Positions 1 through 11,999 of a DNA stretch of 64,000 nucleotides are shown here, piece after piece (within the stretch, counting starts at the first letter, position 1; each line of letters starts with the position of its first letter). The stretch spans positions 11,694,856 to 11,758,855 of the forward strand of contig NC_064040.1 in NCBI RefSeq assembly GCF_932526225.1. The letters are read 5' to 3'. The notes below the pieces were generated by a model that worked only from the letters and a program-made list of their open reading frames with translations, made no database searches and had not been told where the DNA came from. The DNA is from Nematostella vectensis. Its lineage: Eukaryota; Cnidaria; Anthozoa; Actiniaria; Edwardsiidae. The translations under genes were made by a program, and so were the position numbers.

Positions 1-152
1 CATAAACAAAGAAATACCTCTGTTTTAAATGGTATTGTAATCGCTATCAGATAAAACATGGTAGAGTCGATAAGAAAAGGCGTGGATAATATAGACTCAA
101 CGTCCGACTCGTTTTTTGTTGTGAAGTATTTGAAAATCCAAATAAGACTTAC

Positions 153-252
153 CGGTTGCCCTAACTGATGCATCATCTCCTTCCCACTTCCAATAAATGG
201 AATATCGGGTGCCAAAAACGAAGCCAGAGTAGATTTTTAATGGAACAACTTT
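153..252 (-). CDS. probable internal exon of an unidentified - strand gene (partial)
   Basis: On the - strand a polypyrimidine/TTGTAG acceptor precedes position 252 and a consensus donor (CCG then GTAAGT) follows position 153. The 100 bases between are open in one frame only; the other two frames have stops. The open frame reads 33 codons containing VPLKIYSGFVFGTRYSIYW followed by KWEGDD, which has the composition of a globular protein. I do not recognise the family. The gene would run off the left edge of the window. Its 5' part would have to lie in the 253-629 gap, in or beyond SCYL1, or not exist, so the orientation relative to SCYL1 is divergent or overlapping. The call rests on splice signals plus the open frame, not on homology. 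Confidence 0.42.
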
Positions 253-629
253 CTACAAGGAATATGTGATAACAAAACAAAGATGGCGACTCGGAATGGT
301 ATGCGAGCATGCTACGAGCACCAATAATTATCCAAAGGTAACCCACGTGAACTTGAGTTTCATTCAGAAAAAAAAATACATTCGCTACCGATATTTCTTT
401 CTCTCTAAAACAGCCAAAATTAGTAATTTAAAAATATATTTTGAAATATTCTGGATATGGTTTATTGGTCAGAGTCTATAATCATGCACTTTAGAAAAAG
501 TTTAATAATTGGGCTCCCTGTGCATTTTCGTCCAGTGGACTAGCGCGATGCCACGAAGGCAAAAAGCAAAACTTTCGAAAATGTTTCTGGTTGAGTAATG
601 TCTTTTTTATACAATTTCCATTGAACAAA
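253..629. other. upstream region of SCYL1, possible shared regulatory region
   Basis: No convincing gene is seen here. The stretch lies between a probable - strand exon and the SCYL1 start codon and must contain at least part of the SCYL1 5' UTR. No TATA box or other promoter element could be identified with confidence. Short ORFs on both strands look random. Confidence 0.3.
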
Positions 630-3600
630 ATGCAGGGATTGTGGAATTTAATCGGTAAAATGGGCAGTGGGGCCCAGAATTTCCCGTATGAAGTGGGAGA
701 AAAGCTGCCGGCTTCTGAGAGCAAGTCTCCGTGGTCTGTTCACCAGGGCAAGAAAAAAGTAAGAGAAATCAATAATTTCATTGTGTTGTGTGTGTTTTAA
801 GTTCGAAAGTCTGATTTTTGTTCATGTGTAGGCTACGGGGCAAGCCGTTACAGTGTTTGCGTTAGACGTGAAGGCCTCGTCGGATCATAAGGTACTGGTG
901 ATCTCGTTGTGTGTTATTGCATTGCCCGTCGCGATTGCCCAACAGGTCAACATTAGTAATTTTCGTCAACACAGCTGGTACCATAGAGAATGATGGCTAA
1001 ACCAGGGAAGTGCGCACTTCCCTGGCTAGACTTACTTTTTAAAAGGATCGGCCGTAAATGTTTATCACGCTTTTAAGAAATTGACAATAACTTACATGTT
1101 TATCAATGTGTTATTTTAGGCGAAATCATTATCTCTTCTACAAGAGCATCTCGGTCCAGCTCTTTTGCCCCAATGGGTGTGTTGGCTGCTTGCCTGTTTT
1201 AAAAACACCTTCGCAACAAAAAACATTTGTGATTTTTAGTATTTGGAATGCATAATTGGTGATGCCTTCTTTCCCAACTCATGGCAATTATACTGATTTA
1301 ACTTGAAAATCCAGAATTCTGGAGAAAATATGTATATGTTTCACATGGCTATGTACATAAGTGAGGGGTATCCAGCTGCTATAGGTCTTGAATGAACTAC
1401 ATTGTCATTCTGTACACAGGCAGAGAGATTTTTTTTCTTGCCAATGACATCAATAAATCCATCAACAATTTCATTATCTTAATAAAGTTATAAGGGTATC
1501 TTTATTAAAGTTACCTTTTCTAGTGTGTTTCAAAGAAATTATAAACAACCCCTTATTTAGCTCATTCAAGACCTTCAGTGGCTACCTCTCATCTAGCCAC
1601 TGTGAATATGATTTGATGCAACAATTCTTATTCAACATTGTGGGCTTATCGCAGTAATTTTTTTTCTTGAAAATTAAACCAAATATCCTTTTTGTGATTT
1701 TCCTTTTTTTTAATGGTTATTCTAGGTCCCTTACTCTTATTTTTGTTTTATTTGTGATATTACTGACAGATTCAGCTGGCTAAATCTGCAATCAAGAGGT
1801 TAAAGACTCTTCGCCACCCCAACATAGTGACATACATTGATAGTTTGGAGGTATGTATGTTGAACTGAAATGCATTCGAATTCCTTAGTGAAAGATCAAT
1901 TTTTTGAAGTTAGATAGTTGTGCTATGTGTGACATTACCAGCAGGTGCGTGTCCAGAAAGGTGAGCGGGGTGTCTGAGGTGTTATAAGAGTTAGTTTGCG
2001 CTGTAATGTTAGTTTGTCTGATTGATCATTTGTATTTGCAGTCTGATACCTTGATCTACTTGGTAACTGAACCAGTCACTCCATTAGAAATATACATGGC
2101 GGATGAGACCAGCATTAAGTCTGACCTTGCCATCTCCTGGGGAATACACCAAATAGCTGTAAGAGATTGACTTTTCACATCATCCATTTTTTATCAGTAC
2201 ATGAAAAAAGGTGACAATCACATCACATCACCTACATCCACAGCAATACACCCAGTAAATTATCATGTCTTGATTTTAACTTACAGTATGGTTAACTTTA
2301 ACTTAAGTTAAAACGGAATAAGAACCAATAAGAAAAAAGGACAATACTTTTTGACTGGTATGTTGGGAGTGTCTTACTTTATATTTTTTAGCGAAATGAC
2401 TGCATTTGAGGCCACCTTGGTAAGTGGTACGAAAATGTGATCATCACTTATTGAAAACATGATTTCTCTGTCACCAGGCTGGCCTCAGCTTCCTTCTGAA
2501 TGACTGTAACCTCATGCATGGTAACATCTGCATGGCATCTATATATGTGGATGTGGCCGGGGAGTGGAAACTTGGTGGGGTTGAGTATGTTCAACCTATT
2601 GAGCCTCCTCCTGGTGCAGATGTTACAGATAACAGTATACTGCCAGCACTTCAGGTGTATGACCCTCCAGAGGGAAGGAAGTACAGTAAGATGAACAAGA
2701 AATTACAGAAATGGTGAGCATTGAAGGTCGCTTGCGCGTTGATCAACAGATCACAAACTGAGCGCATCATCAATTTTAAACTTCCCACAGAAGCGTCAAT
2801 GTTTATGCGATTGCTCTAGATTTTTTACCAAAGACGGCTCAATGTATGGAGAGTGTACACAGTTAAAACTTGTATTTGTATTAACAAGCAATAATGTAGT
2901 CGCACTTAAAAAGTAAACAACATTTTTTGCACTTATTTGAGACTGACGCAAAATTGAGCTTTTTGACGATATTGCCAAAATCAGTTCAATATGTGGTGAT
3001 ATAGCCTCTGTGTAGGTAAGAAAAAAATTTGTTGAAGGGAAAAAAAGTTAAATGTTGTATATTTATAATTTCGACCCTAAAAATTGATGGCGAAGTTCAG
3101 CAAAAAGTTCAGTTGATTGACGCGCAAGCAACCGTAAGAGGCATTTAAGTGAGGGATTAAGTAATTTGACACTTGAGTGCAGCTTTTCTTGGTATGAATT
3201 TGACGACCAGAGAAAATATCAAAGTTAAAATAAGGAAATTTATCTTAGGATTGTTGAGGTGAACGAAAAGCAATGTTTTGGTGTCCTTTAGATTTTATGA
3301 TATCAGGATTCCATCCAAATTGTTCATCTTTTATACCTCCTATCCCTTTTAAAATAAACCAAAATCAAAAAGTTTCTTACTTTTGAGTAAGAAGATGTTT
3401 GACTGTGGATAATAAAAGGATACGTAATAACTGTGATACTGCAATCTATACCAATACTCCATCTATCCCAGCCAAGAATTTGTTCAGTTTCTCAATTCAT
3501 TTGCCCACAGGTCAGCTGATGTCTGGGGGCTGGGATGTCTGATATGGGAAGTGTTCAATGGGACGTTACCGCGACCTGCCTCTCTGAAGACTGTTGGCAA

Positions 3601-6600
3601 GATTCCAAAGTCTCTCTTAGTACATTATGGGGAGCTAGTGAGCGCAAACCCTAGGATACGGCCGAACCCTACCAAGTTTATTGAGAATTGTCGTGCTAGT
3701 GGCAATTATCTGGATAATGCCTTTGTTGAGGCCAATCTCTTCCTCTCTGAACTTCAGGTACTGTCCTTTTCTCTCAGGTGAAAGTACCAGTGTATTCATG
3801 CCTATTGTGGATTTTAAAGTGATTATTAAGTATCCCAGTAAACTGCATCCCTATTCTGCTTTCAAATGAGGTTCAATTCATTTAAAAATGAGGTTAAAGC
3901 ATGTTTACATTACATAACAGCCAGACCAACAGAACCTTAAACAGCACAATGTAGTATAAACTTTTTTATCTGACCAATACATGCAAGAATTTATAATAGA
4001 CAAAAATAAACATGACTCAGCAAATCTGAGTGTCTGAACTCTTGCTTGTGATTCACTAGATGACAATAGACATTCCACACACAATTTTGGGTGTTCACAG
4101 TTTTACTGGTTAGCTTTATATCTTAGACATATTATGGTACAGTGTACCATACAGTTAATGGCTCTGTTGAGTGACTAACAATTGAGTGACCGGTCTCTAT
4201 AAATCAGATAACTCACATAGCCCAAAAATATCAAGTTACTAACATATACTGCATTCAGTCATCTCTTTTAAGCTCCCAACCTTTTCCAAAAATAGAGGTG
4301 CTGTATCACAGAAATTTCTGCAAAATTTATCTGAAAAAAAAGAACTATTTGCTGCTTAGCTTGTTTTTAAGGGGTTCAGGTACATTAAACAATGAAACTC
4401 ATTCTTAGAAAATACTGTGTGTTTGTTAATTCCAGATCAAGGATCCCAAAGAGCAAAAGAAATTCTTTTCCTCACTGAGCTCATCTGTTGACACATTCCC
4501 TGAACTATTCTGCAAGCACAGGATCCTCCCACAGCTTATTAATGCTTTCGAGTTTGGTGCGGCTGGATCTGCTGTGCTGGGACCCTTATTCAAGGTCAGT
4601 CTACGGCTGCAGGCCCGTACCCAGGTTTTTTATTGGGGTGTTGCGAAATCCGAAAACGTGGACCTAATTTTTACCGGGTGGAAGGAGTGGGGAGGTCAGT
4701 CTACAGTCTAGAGGTGTGGATGTTTAGTAAGCGCTGGGTGGGGCCATGAAGGGGGCGAGTGTCTGCATGGTGCACTTAAATTAAGGGCCTATTCTCCTGT
4801 GAATAGGCTTCTAGATCCTATTTACAGTTACTGAATAATAGTCAGCCTGAGGAATGGCATGATTTAGAACTTTAAAACAACATGTTTTCACAGTATTGTC
4901 TGATGTAAGGTGGTTTCTTGCCAGTAAGTGTCAAACTATGTGCTTTAAAATATAATCTGTTTTCTGTAGGTTGGCAAGCTTCTTGAGTCTGAAGAATATG
5001 AGAAGAGAATAGTGCCATGTGTAGTCAAGCTTTTCTCATCAACTGACAGAGCAACGAGAATACAGCTTCTCCAACAGGTAATGTTTACCCCTTACAGGCA
5101 GATAAGAGCCGATTCCATTGTTTGTATCAGCCCCTTTATCATCATTCATCTCTTATTTTTAGCTTCTGAAATTTAGATGCTGTGGCTCCTGGTTCAAGTA
5201 GTTCATTTTCCCCCTTAATTATCTTGATACAACCAGTTTGGAACAAAGTTGAATAACTTAACCTTATCTCGTATTTAAAGGAAAAGATGAGAGATAAACT
5301 TTTCTGATGCTGAATCAAATGTAAGTGAAGTAGTTAATTGGCATTCTTTCTTATACTTATTTTATTCATCTGTTTCAGCTTGAGCTGTTCGTTCAGCACC
5401 TGAAGCCTCAAGTCGTTGACGAGCAGATCTTTCCCCATGTTGCCCTGGGCTTTGGAGACACCGTCCCTGCCATGAGAGAACAGACGGTCAAGGTAATCAT
5501 ACATACAGTATCTCTTTCGTAGCCCTGGGAGTCAGAAGGTTAATGGCTCCCAGGCTTTAAATAGGCCTAGCGGTAAGTTGGACGTCGCCACCTGCCCTCC
5601 TAAGGCGTACGGCACACTAGACGATTTTGTAAGCTCGTATGAGCGAATTCAATCACCGCTGATCGCCAGTAACGGACGAATCAGACGTCAAGATATCGGC
5701 GAATTCGACGGCGCGGCAGCAGACAGATCTGGCGATCGAAATTCGCTTATACGAGCGTACAAAATCGCCTAGTGTGTCGTAGGCTTAACAGCATTTGTTT
5801 GTGTAGATTTTGGTGGAGAACCTCGAAATTCTAGAATACTGCTTGGCATGCCCTGGCCTTTTGACATATTTGACACATTGTGATCTAGGCGATGCTGCTG
5901 TTGACTCCAAAGCTGAGTGAGAAGACCATCAATAGCCATCTGCTGAAGCACTTCGCCAAGTTACAGATGGACCAAGAGGTTTGTAGTCTCCCCGTAGGCG
6001 ATTTGTCTCTTAGTCACGCAAAACCAAGAGATTTGTAGGCGATGGGGCTCTAGGTCTCGCAACACCAAGAGATTTGAAGTCTCCTTGTAGGCGGGCAGAC
6101 CACTTATTTTTTTCTACCGCTTACCCGCAGTTTCTCTAGTTGCTATTTAATTCAATCTGTGGCCAATTGAAAATATGTTCCGGTGCGAATATACAGTGAA
6201 TGCGCCGTGAAAATCACGACTGTGTCATTTATTTTTCAGGCGGGAATAAGAACCAATACTACAGTCTGTCTTGGCAAGATAGCCTGTCATCTACCACCTG
6301 CGGTAAGACTGGATTCATCCATTCGCCCGCACATCTAGTCTTCAAATAGCACATATATTCACTTTTTCGATTGGCGAACTTTTGATTGAACTCGCGCGCG
6401 CTACGTCTTTTGCCTGCAAATTACATATAAAAAACTTATTCAGCGCTGAGAATCAGCCATAAAGTCGCAGCCATTTCAATTTTTTACGTGAGTTTCCCCG
6501 CGTGATTTCTCACTTCCAGACTAGACAGAAGGTTCTCGTGTCTGCGTTCCTACGTCCATTTCGCGACCCGTTCCCACCCGCTCGGACTGCTGGCGTGATG

Positions 6601-9600
6601 GCGTTCTGCGTGACCAGCGAGTTCTACCCTCTAAAGGATGTGGCCGCACGTATACTGCCGGCACTGTGTCCACTCACTGTGGACCCAGAGAAGAAAGTCC
6701 GCGACCAGGTAAGGACAGAAGAAAGTCCGTGACCAGGTAGAGAGAGAAGAAAGCCCGCGACCAGGTAGAGAGAGAAAGCAAGTAACCAGGTAGGGAAAGA
6801 AGAATGTCCGCGACCAGGTAGAGAGAGAGAGAAAGACAGCCCGCGACCAGGAAATGCGGGAAAGAATGCCAGTGACCAGGTTGAGAGAGAAGAAAGTCCG
6901 CGACCAGGTAGGGACAGAAGGGTGTCCACGACCAGGTAGGGACAGACAAAGAAAGCCCGCGACCAGGTAAAGAGGGAAAGAATGCCAGTGACCAGGTAGA
7001 GAGAGAAGAAAGTCCGCGACCAGGTAGAGAGGGAAAGAAAGCCAGTGACCAGGTAGATGGAGAAAGAAAGCAAGAGACCAGGTAGAGAGGGAAAAAGCTA
7101 GTAACCAGGTAGAGAGGGAGAGAGGGAGAGAAAGCAAGTGACCAGGTAGCGTGAGAAAGAAAGTCAGTGACCAGGTAGAGAGAAAACCCCCCACTAATTT
7201 GATTCGGATATGCTATAACGCGATACTCTTTTAATCCTCCATTTCTTTGAAGCCCTTCTCTCCAATAAGCTTCCTTAGAGCCGACATTGTGAGAACGCTT
7301 CTGCTTCTGTTAGGCTCTACCTTTGTAACGTAGAGACACTAGAAGGACTACTGCAGCGGGATGGTCGCTGTCATAGATTTTATTAGATGGCGATATCGAT
7401 GGAACTTGATGCTTTCTCACACTTTTGGTATTTTGTTGGGTTTTTCGTTTTGTTGTGAGGTTCGCATACACCTTTTTCAATTAATGTTGACTAAAAGAAA
7501 TTGGAGAATGCCAAATGCCTTACACTACTGGTTTAGAGAATACAGATCCTGTGTCTATGACTCAGTGAGGCCATTTAGGCTTCCAGTGAGGCTCATGTAG
7601 TGAAATGCACGCATTTTTAACACAAGAAAACAATATTGTTAGTCAAACTTTGTTCCATTTTCCATTTTTTATTGTCAAACTTAATTGAAATAGGTGTACA
7701 TGGGTTTACCTTGTTCTATTTCAGACGTTCAAAGCGGTCAAGCTGTTTATTGGTAAACTAGAAAAGGCGTCAGAGGACCCAGAATCTGCCATGAACACCG
7801 CAGGTACTGTATATCTTTTCGATGATAAAATACGATGCGACCATACATAGTCATCTGCTTTTTACAGTGAGGTTAGGGGCGGGTTATGCGGATTATGCGG
7901 ATTAACTTTGACCAATCATATGTCGACGCTTAAGCCAGAGACAGTTTGATAAATCTGCTCACAAGACACACTTGAGTGTAACTTCCACGCACGTTCTTCA
8001 GACTAATTTCATTGGTGAATATTTGTTGACATATCCCGATTTCACATGAATACATACTTATATTTTATTTCATTTCGTTTTTAAGCATAAAGTACAGATC
8101 CATATGAACAGCTATATACAAATTGAATTGTCTAGGTTTATTTTTAAGGTTGCATTTGTTTCTCGAAGTCCATCCAGTCCAGAATTGTATCATTGTCTCA
8201 CCGAAATAAAAGTTTCTAGTTTGGTACCATCCTTTCGACCATCCCCCTCTTGAAGTCATACCGTATACCTTCCGTTCTTGTCGATGGCAGGGAATACATG
8301 TTTATATGTATTTTCTTATATTGTGTTTGTAGCTGATCAGTCGACTGCAGATGGTAGCGCATCGTCATGGACAGGGTGGGCGGTCACCTCTCTAACCTCC
8401 AAGCTCTACAGGGGGGGAGCGCCTGCCGCCGCCGGCGCGCCCGGCCCCGCAACACCCCCAGCAGAGCAAGCTGGACCCCCGCCTGCTACAGGAAAACCAG
8501 GTACGATACGACGTTGAAATATCGACAATAAGTCTGTTATCCGTGAGGCATTCAACATTTGTTCTAAAACTTGTCTGTAGCCTTGTAAGTTATACCATCA
8601 AATAGGATACAGCAACTTTTAAGCGTGTTTCGAAGTGCTGAAAGACATTAGAAATTAAACTAAACAGCCAAGATTATTACTATCCAAGACGATCAAATGC
8701 GCTTCAATCTTCCAGATAGTTATATGTTTGTGTTGTTCATCTTTGGAAGTAAGTTCTTTTTATGATGTTGTTCGGCTATAAACAGTTTTCGGCCTCCACG
8801 TTGCACAAATATGTTATCTAAGTCCTGCCATGTGATTTTTATCATAGACAGCTCTTCCTCCCGTCAGTCGAATATAGGTTGTTAATCAATAGAAGTAGGA
8901 AAGAGTTATAAGTAGGATAGCATCTGGATAATTTATTGTCATTGTCTTTTATATTTTGAAAAAATTGGGAATATGTACAAAAAGCCCAAATTGTCGTGTT
9001 TGTGAACCAGAAGAATAAATACAAAACGCCAAAAACTAGTATTCGACTCTTCCAAATTTTTGTCTTTAATAAATACAGAGAAGAAGTCTAATACCAGTTT
9101 TTTTGTGGTTTCTAAAAGCTGAGATTTATAGAAACTCAGTTCATTTAAAAAACAATATGGCGAGGGCTAGTACAAAGTTAACAAATGTACGTTATCAAGT
9201 AACAAGTCTTTTTTCTCTGTTTCTTAGTTACCGATTCACCGCGTAGGCCACAACCACAAAAACCTCCGGCAACTCGGCCCAGTGCTACTCCGCCACCTGT
9301 GACAGGGGATGAGTCTGGTAGCGACTATGACGAGGACTGGGGAGGGGACTGGAGCGAGCCTAAGGTAGCATAAGCGACATTAGCTTCATCTTAACGATTG
9401 TTTATGGTTATTTTTCTACAATGAATACAAAATGTTATGAGAATAATAATCTATGGTATTTATCCCCATTCCATTAAAACAGCCGACTCAGTCTCGTAGT
9501 ATTGTTGGCGAGATGAGAAATGACCTGATGGCGGTCAAACAAGAGTGCGAATCGTGGCAGAACGCCGCAGAGTCTAGAAAGGTAAGGCGAACACACTAGC

Positions 9601-11381
9601 ATACTAACTACCGCCGAGGTTTGATATTTCCCGGTATGACCGAACGGTCGAGGTTAGTAAGTTGTTTATTATATGGCTTTTTGAAATAAAAATGACAAGA
9701 AAACATATCAACTTTCGCTTTCGCGGAATATCGATTAGTTTATCGATCGATTTCAAAAAGGCGGGAAAACAAGAAACACTCTCGCTCGCTGCCAAATCAA
9801 AAATGTAATTTTTTCAGGATGCCGAGCAGGAAGATGCAGATAGCGGAAGTGATTACGATGACTGGAATAACGATGATTGGTCCACAATAACAAGTGACAA
9901 ACCACAGGTAGACCACAAGCTCGAATGATATATGTATATCTGCATTCCTGTCGACAATGCAAGATTTATTTTTGTCGTATGCAACCTTCCTACGACATGT
10001 TTTATCCCTGAATTACACACTACGATTTTCGTAGCCAAACGTCCTAGCGGATTGGGAGGCTGTTTTACACTGGACGATTCGAGTTGTAGAGGTGTTGCGG
10101 GCAAGTCCCATACGACTTATTCTTTCTGTCTAAATCACCGGTTAGAGAGTTCTTATTTTGCTCACCGTTCCCTTTCAGGATAAACCCGATACAAGCTCAA
10201 CATACAGCAATAAGGCCGGCCAGCCAAAGAGTGCGAGCCTGCTGTTTGCAGGGCCAGCGGATACGTTTGGTGACATCCCCTTCGCAGACGACCCTTTTTC
10301 TGGATTGGTGAGTGGACTTGTAATATGGGTACCCTGTGTCGCCTGTTAGCGAATAGTACAGTACAACAGCGCTATGTGCAAACTGCATCATGGGAATGTT
10401 ATTCTATGGGTCGTGGGATGTGCCACACTCCTCACCCTTCCCAGAATGCACCGCATACTTATCAGTTACACTCATGGGTGCCAGGGGCATTTATTCCCTC
10501 ATTAAACTACACGCAGCAAGCGCATCAGGACTTAGATCGAAAGGGACACGGGTACTCACCCTTGTGGAAGTGACGAATAACTCACCCAAAACTTACCCAT
10601 CCTCGGGGACCCAGGGCGTCGCGGAGATCGGGCACACAGGGAGCGCGACGCGAGAAAGAAACAGGCTAAAAGACGTCTTTCAGTGCTCCTTCTTTCTCGC
10701 GCGCTCCCTGTGTGCCCGATCTCCGCGACGCCCTGGGTCCCCGAGGATGAAACTTACCAAAAGTTTTAAACCCAAACAGCTGTATTTTATGATACTTTTT
10801 GTTGTTTATAACAGTCTAATGTTGAACAAAAGAAATCTGATAAACTTGCGCGATCTAAACGCCAACAAAAACCTGTCAACAAACCATCAACGGAAGCTGG
10901 TACTAAAACGCAAGGAACGGCAAAGAAAACGCAAAACGACGGCGGAGGCTTTGGAGGGGGTAATTGGGACACTTCTGACTGGGGTTCTCTCGAGTCGTCT
11001 GTACAGGATCCAGTGCGAACTGGCTCTTTCGGCTCCACAAAGTCCTCGAAATCGACAGCCAGTAGTGGTGGTGTTGGCGGGGGAGACTGGGGCCTAGATG
11101 AGGTGGGCCCGCTTGATAATGTCCCTAGCGATAAACCCAAAGTGAAAAGTGTGCCTGCAAAAACGGAGCCTCCTTCCCATGCTTCTGCGGGTGGCTGGGA
11201 CGGTGGGGGCTGGGACACTGGCGATTGGGGATCCATGGACGCTGTCTCCACAGGGGGACCGAGTAAAGCAGAGTTAGCTAAGCAAAAACGAGAAGAAAGG
11301 AAGCAGCAAAGATTGCTGGCAATGAAGGAAAAACGGGCTGCTAAAGGGCCTTCCAAGCTAGGGGGGGTTAAAATACAATAA
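630..11381 (+). CDS. SCYL1: N-terminal kinase-like protein SCYL1 (pseudokinase, HEAT repeats, COPI trafficking), 19 exons
   Basis: Exons: 630-758, 832-891, 1770-1850, 2042-2158, 2478-2713, 3511-3757, 4436-4594, 4970-5077, 5379-5492, 5889-5978, 6240-6302, 6520-6708, 7725-7803, 8333-8500, 9228-9364, 9483-9581, 9818-9907, 10179-10307, 10815-11381. All have GT-AG borders and matching phases; the sum is 953 codons plus stop. Recognised by [66 protein letters not shown] and [12 protein letters not shown]. Residues about 14-300 are the kinase-like domain. The catalytic HRD is replaced by HGN and no DFG is present, as expected for this pseudokinase family. HEAT repeats follow to about residue 560, then [17 protein letters not shown], a W/G/D-rich acidic tail and a basic helix at the end. 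The family works in Golgi-ER COPI transport (established). The start at 630 gives [13 protein letters not shown]; the Met at 660 is an alternative. The extreme C-terminus is VKIQ rather than the vertebrate RKLD. Confidence 0.95.
2726..3133. mobile_element. inverted-repeat (MITE-like) element in SCYL1 intron 5
   Basis: The left end GGTCGCTTGCGCGTTGATCA and the inverted right end (TTGATTGACGCGCAAGCAACC read on the other strand) match over about 22 bases with few mismatches. They flank about 360 bases of AT-rich DNA without a credible ORF. The element begins 12 bases after the exon 5 donor site. Superfamily not determined. Confidence 0.5.
4594..4704. repeat. partial MITE end and 11-bp direct repeat at the exon 7 donor
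   Basis: From 4610 the sequence CAGGCCCGTACCCAGG matches the left end of the complete MITE at 54903-55218 and continues similarly for about 70 bases; no matching right end is seen. The 11-mer GGTCAGTCTAC, which contains the real exon 7 donor, occurs at 4594-4604 and again at 4694-4704, bracketing the fragment. It is either a remnant of the insertion event or a short tandem duplication. Confidence 0.4.
5601..5787. mobile_element. MITE with about 50-bp terminal inverted repeats in SCYL1 intron 9
   Basis: The left arm (CACACTAGACGATTTTGTA, then CTCGTATGAGCGAATT) is mirrored on the other strand by the right arm (CACACTAGGCGATTTTGTA, then CTCGTATAAGCGAATT). Both arms end with GATCGCCAG near the centre. 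Total length is about 187 bases with no ORF of interest. Exact ends and target-site duplication are uncertain. Confidence 0.65.
6690..7187 (+). repeat. minisatellite derived from the SCYL1 exon 12 end plus its donor site
   Basis: The core GACCAGGTA with flanking GAAAGTCCGC and AGAGAGA recurs 17 times, counting the authentic exon 12/intron 12 junction (GACCAG then GTAAGG at 6709). Units vary from roughly 24 to 37 bases. Most copies retain CAG followed by GTAGAG or GTAGGG, so each is a possible decoy 5' splice site. Purine-rich on the + strand. The long - strand reading frames across it are a product of the repeat. Confidence 0.9.
10598..10749. mobile_element. near-perfect 152-bp palindrome with 9-bp target-site duplication in SCYL1 intron 18
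   Basis: Arms beginning CATCCTCGGGGACCCAGGGC and ending in its reverse complement match for about 50 bases without mismatch, then continue with small differences to a central AAAGACGTCTTT. The direct repeat AAACTTACC flanks the element on both sides (10589-10597 and 10750-10758), a 9-bp target-site duplication. A 9-bp duplication with long inverted arms fits a Mutator-like non-autonomous element; that class is inference. Confidence 0.8.
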
Positions 11382-11497
11382 TCAAAATACAATGAATTTT
11401 TCACTTCAAGTGATTTCTTTTTCATAGAATTATTTTAAAATTTGTGTATTATAAGAGATTCTATATTTAGGCAGTTTTTCACAAAAGAAGAATTTGT

Positions 11498-11503
11498 AAT
11501 AAA
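11498..11503 (+). promoter_or_regulatory. SCYL1 polyadenylation signal AATAAA
   Basis: A canonical AATAAA lies 117 bases after the SCYL1 stop codon, in an AT-rich stretch followed by T/GT-rich sequence. This gives a 3' UTR of roughly 130-150 bases if used. Confidence 0.6.
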
Positions 11504-11758
11504 TTCATTTGAAGGTGGTTGAGGTTTTGCTCATCACGTTTCTCTGAGATTTTGCTCATCACTCATAAGAATTCTATCATATTGACATTGACATGAAATG
11601 TAATACACACTAGCTCCTCATGCGAGAGAGGATATATTCATAGCGTTACAAGCGTCAGCAACTTGTAAAATGAATAGAAACCAGTTCTAGAGTAAAAAAC
11701 TACAATGCATTGTGTAGGCGTTCTGTCATTTGTTGGCTGAGCTCCTCAGCAAAAAATT

Positions 11759-11870
11759 CCTTCGTTTGGGAATAGCGTATAGTCAATCAAACCAAACAAT
11801 CAAAACCAGACAAACCGCCCCCAAACCTCGTGTCGATTACGCGCTATTTCCAAACGAGACATGGATTTTG
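11759..11870. repeat. inverted repeat, copy of a dispersed element
   Basis: The sequence around 11762-11790 (TTTGGGAATAGCGTATAGTC) is the approximate reverse complement of 11832-11866 (GATTACGCGCTATTTCCAAA). The adjacent segment related to GGCGGTTTTGATTGTTTGAA also occurs at 17970, so both sites belong to one dispersed family. A run of C of more than 20 bases follows at about 11976-11997. Confidence 0.5.
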
Positions 11871-11999
11871 GATTCGCCGGGGTCGTGCAACAACGAATTT
11901 GGCTGAAAGGACTACAGACGCAAAAGGAAAGACTGGCTCGCAGGCTAGTCTCTTACTACCACCCACACACCCCCCCTTCCCCCCCCCCCCCCCCCCCTC

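Noticed and set aside
6624-7194. Three long - strand frames (STWSRTFF-type repeats)
   Set aside because: They only translate the reverse of the exon-12-derived minisatellite; the periodicity explains their length.
10390-11097. 235-codon + frame across intron 18 and part of exon 19
   Set aside because: It runs through the palindromic insertion and reads the SCYL1 last exon in the wrong frame; the exon 19 frame used in the gene model matches SCYL1.
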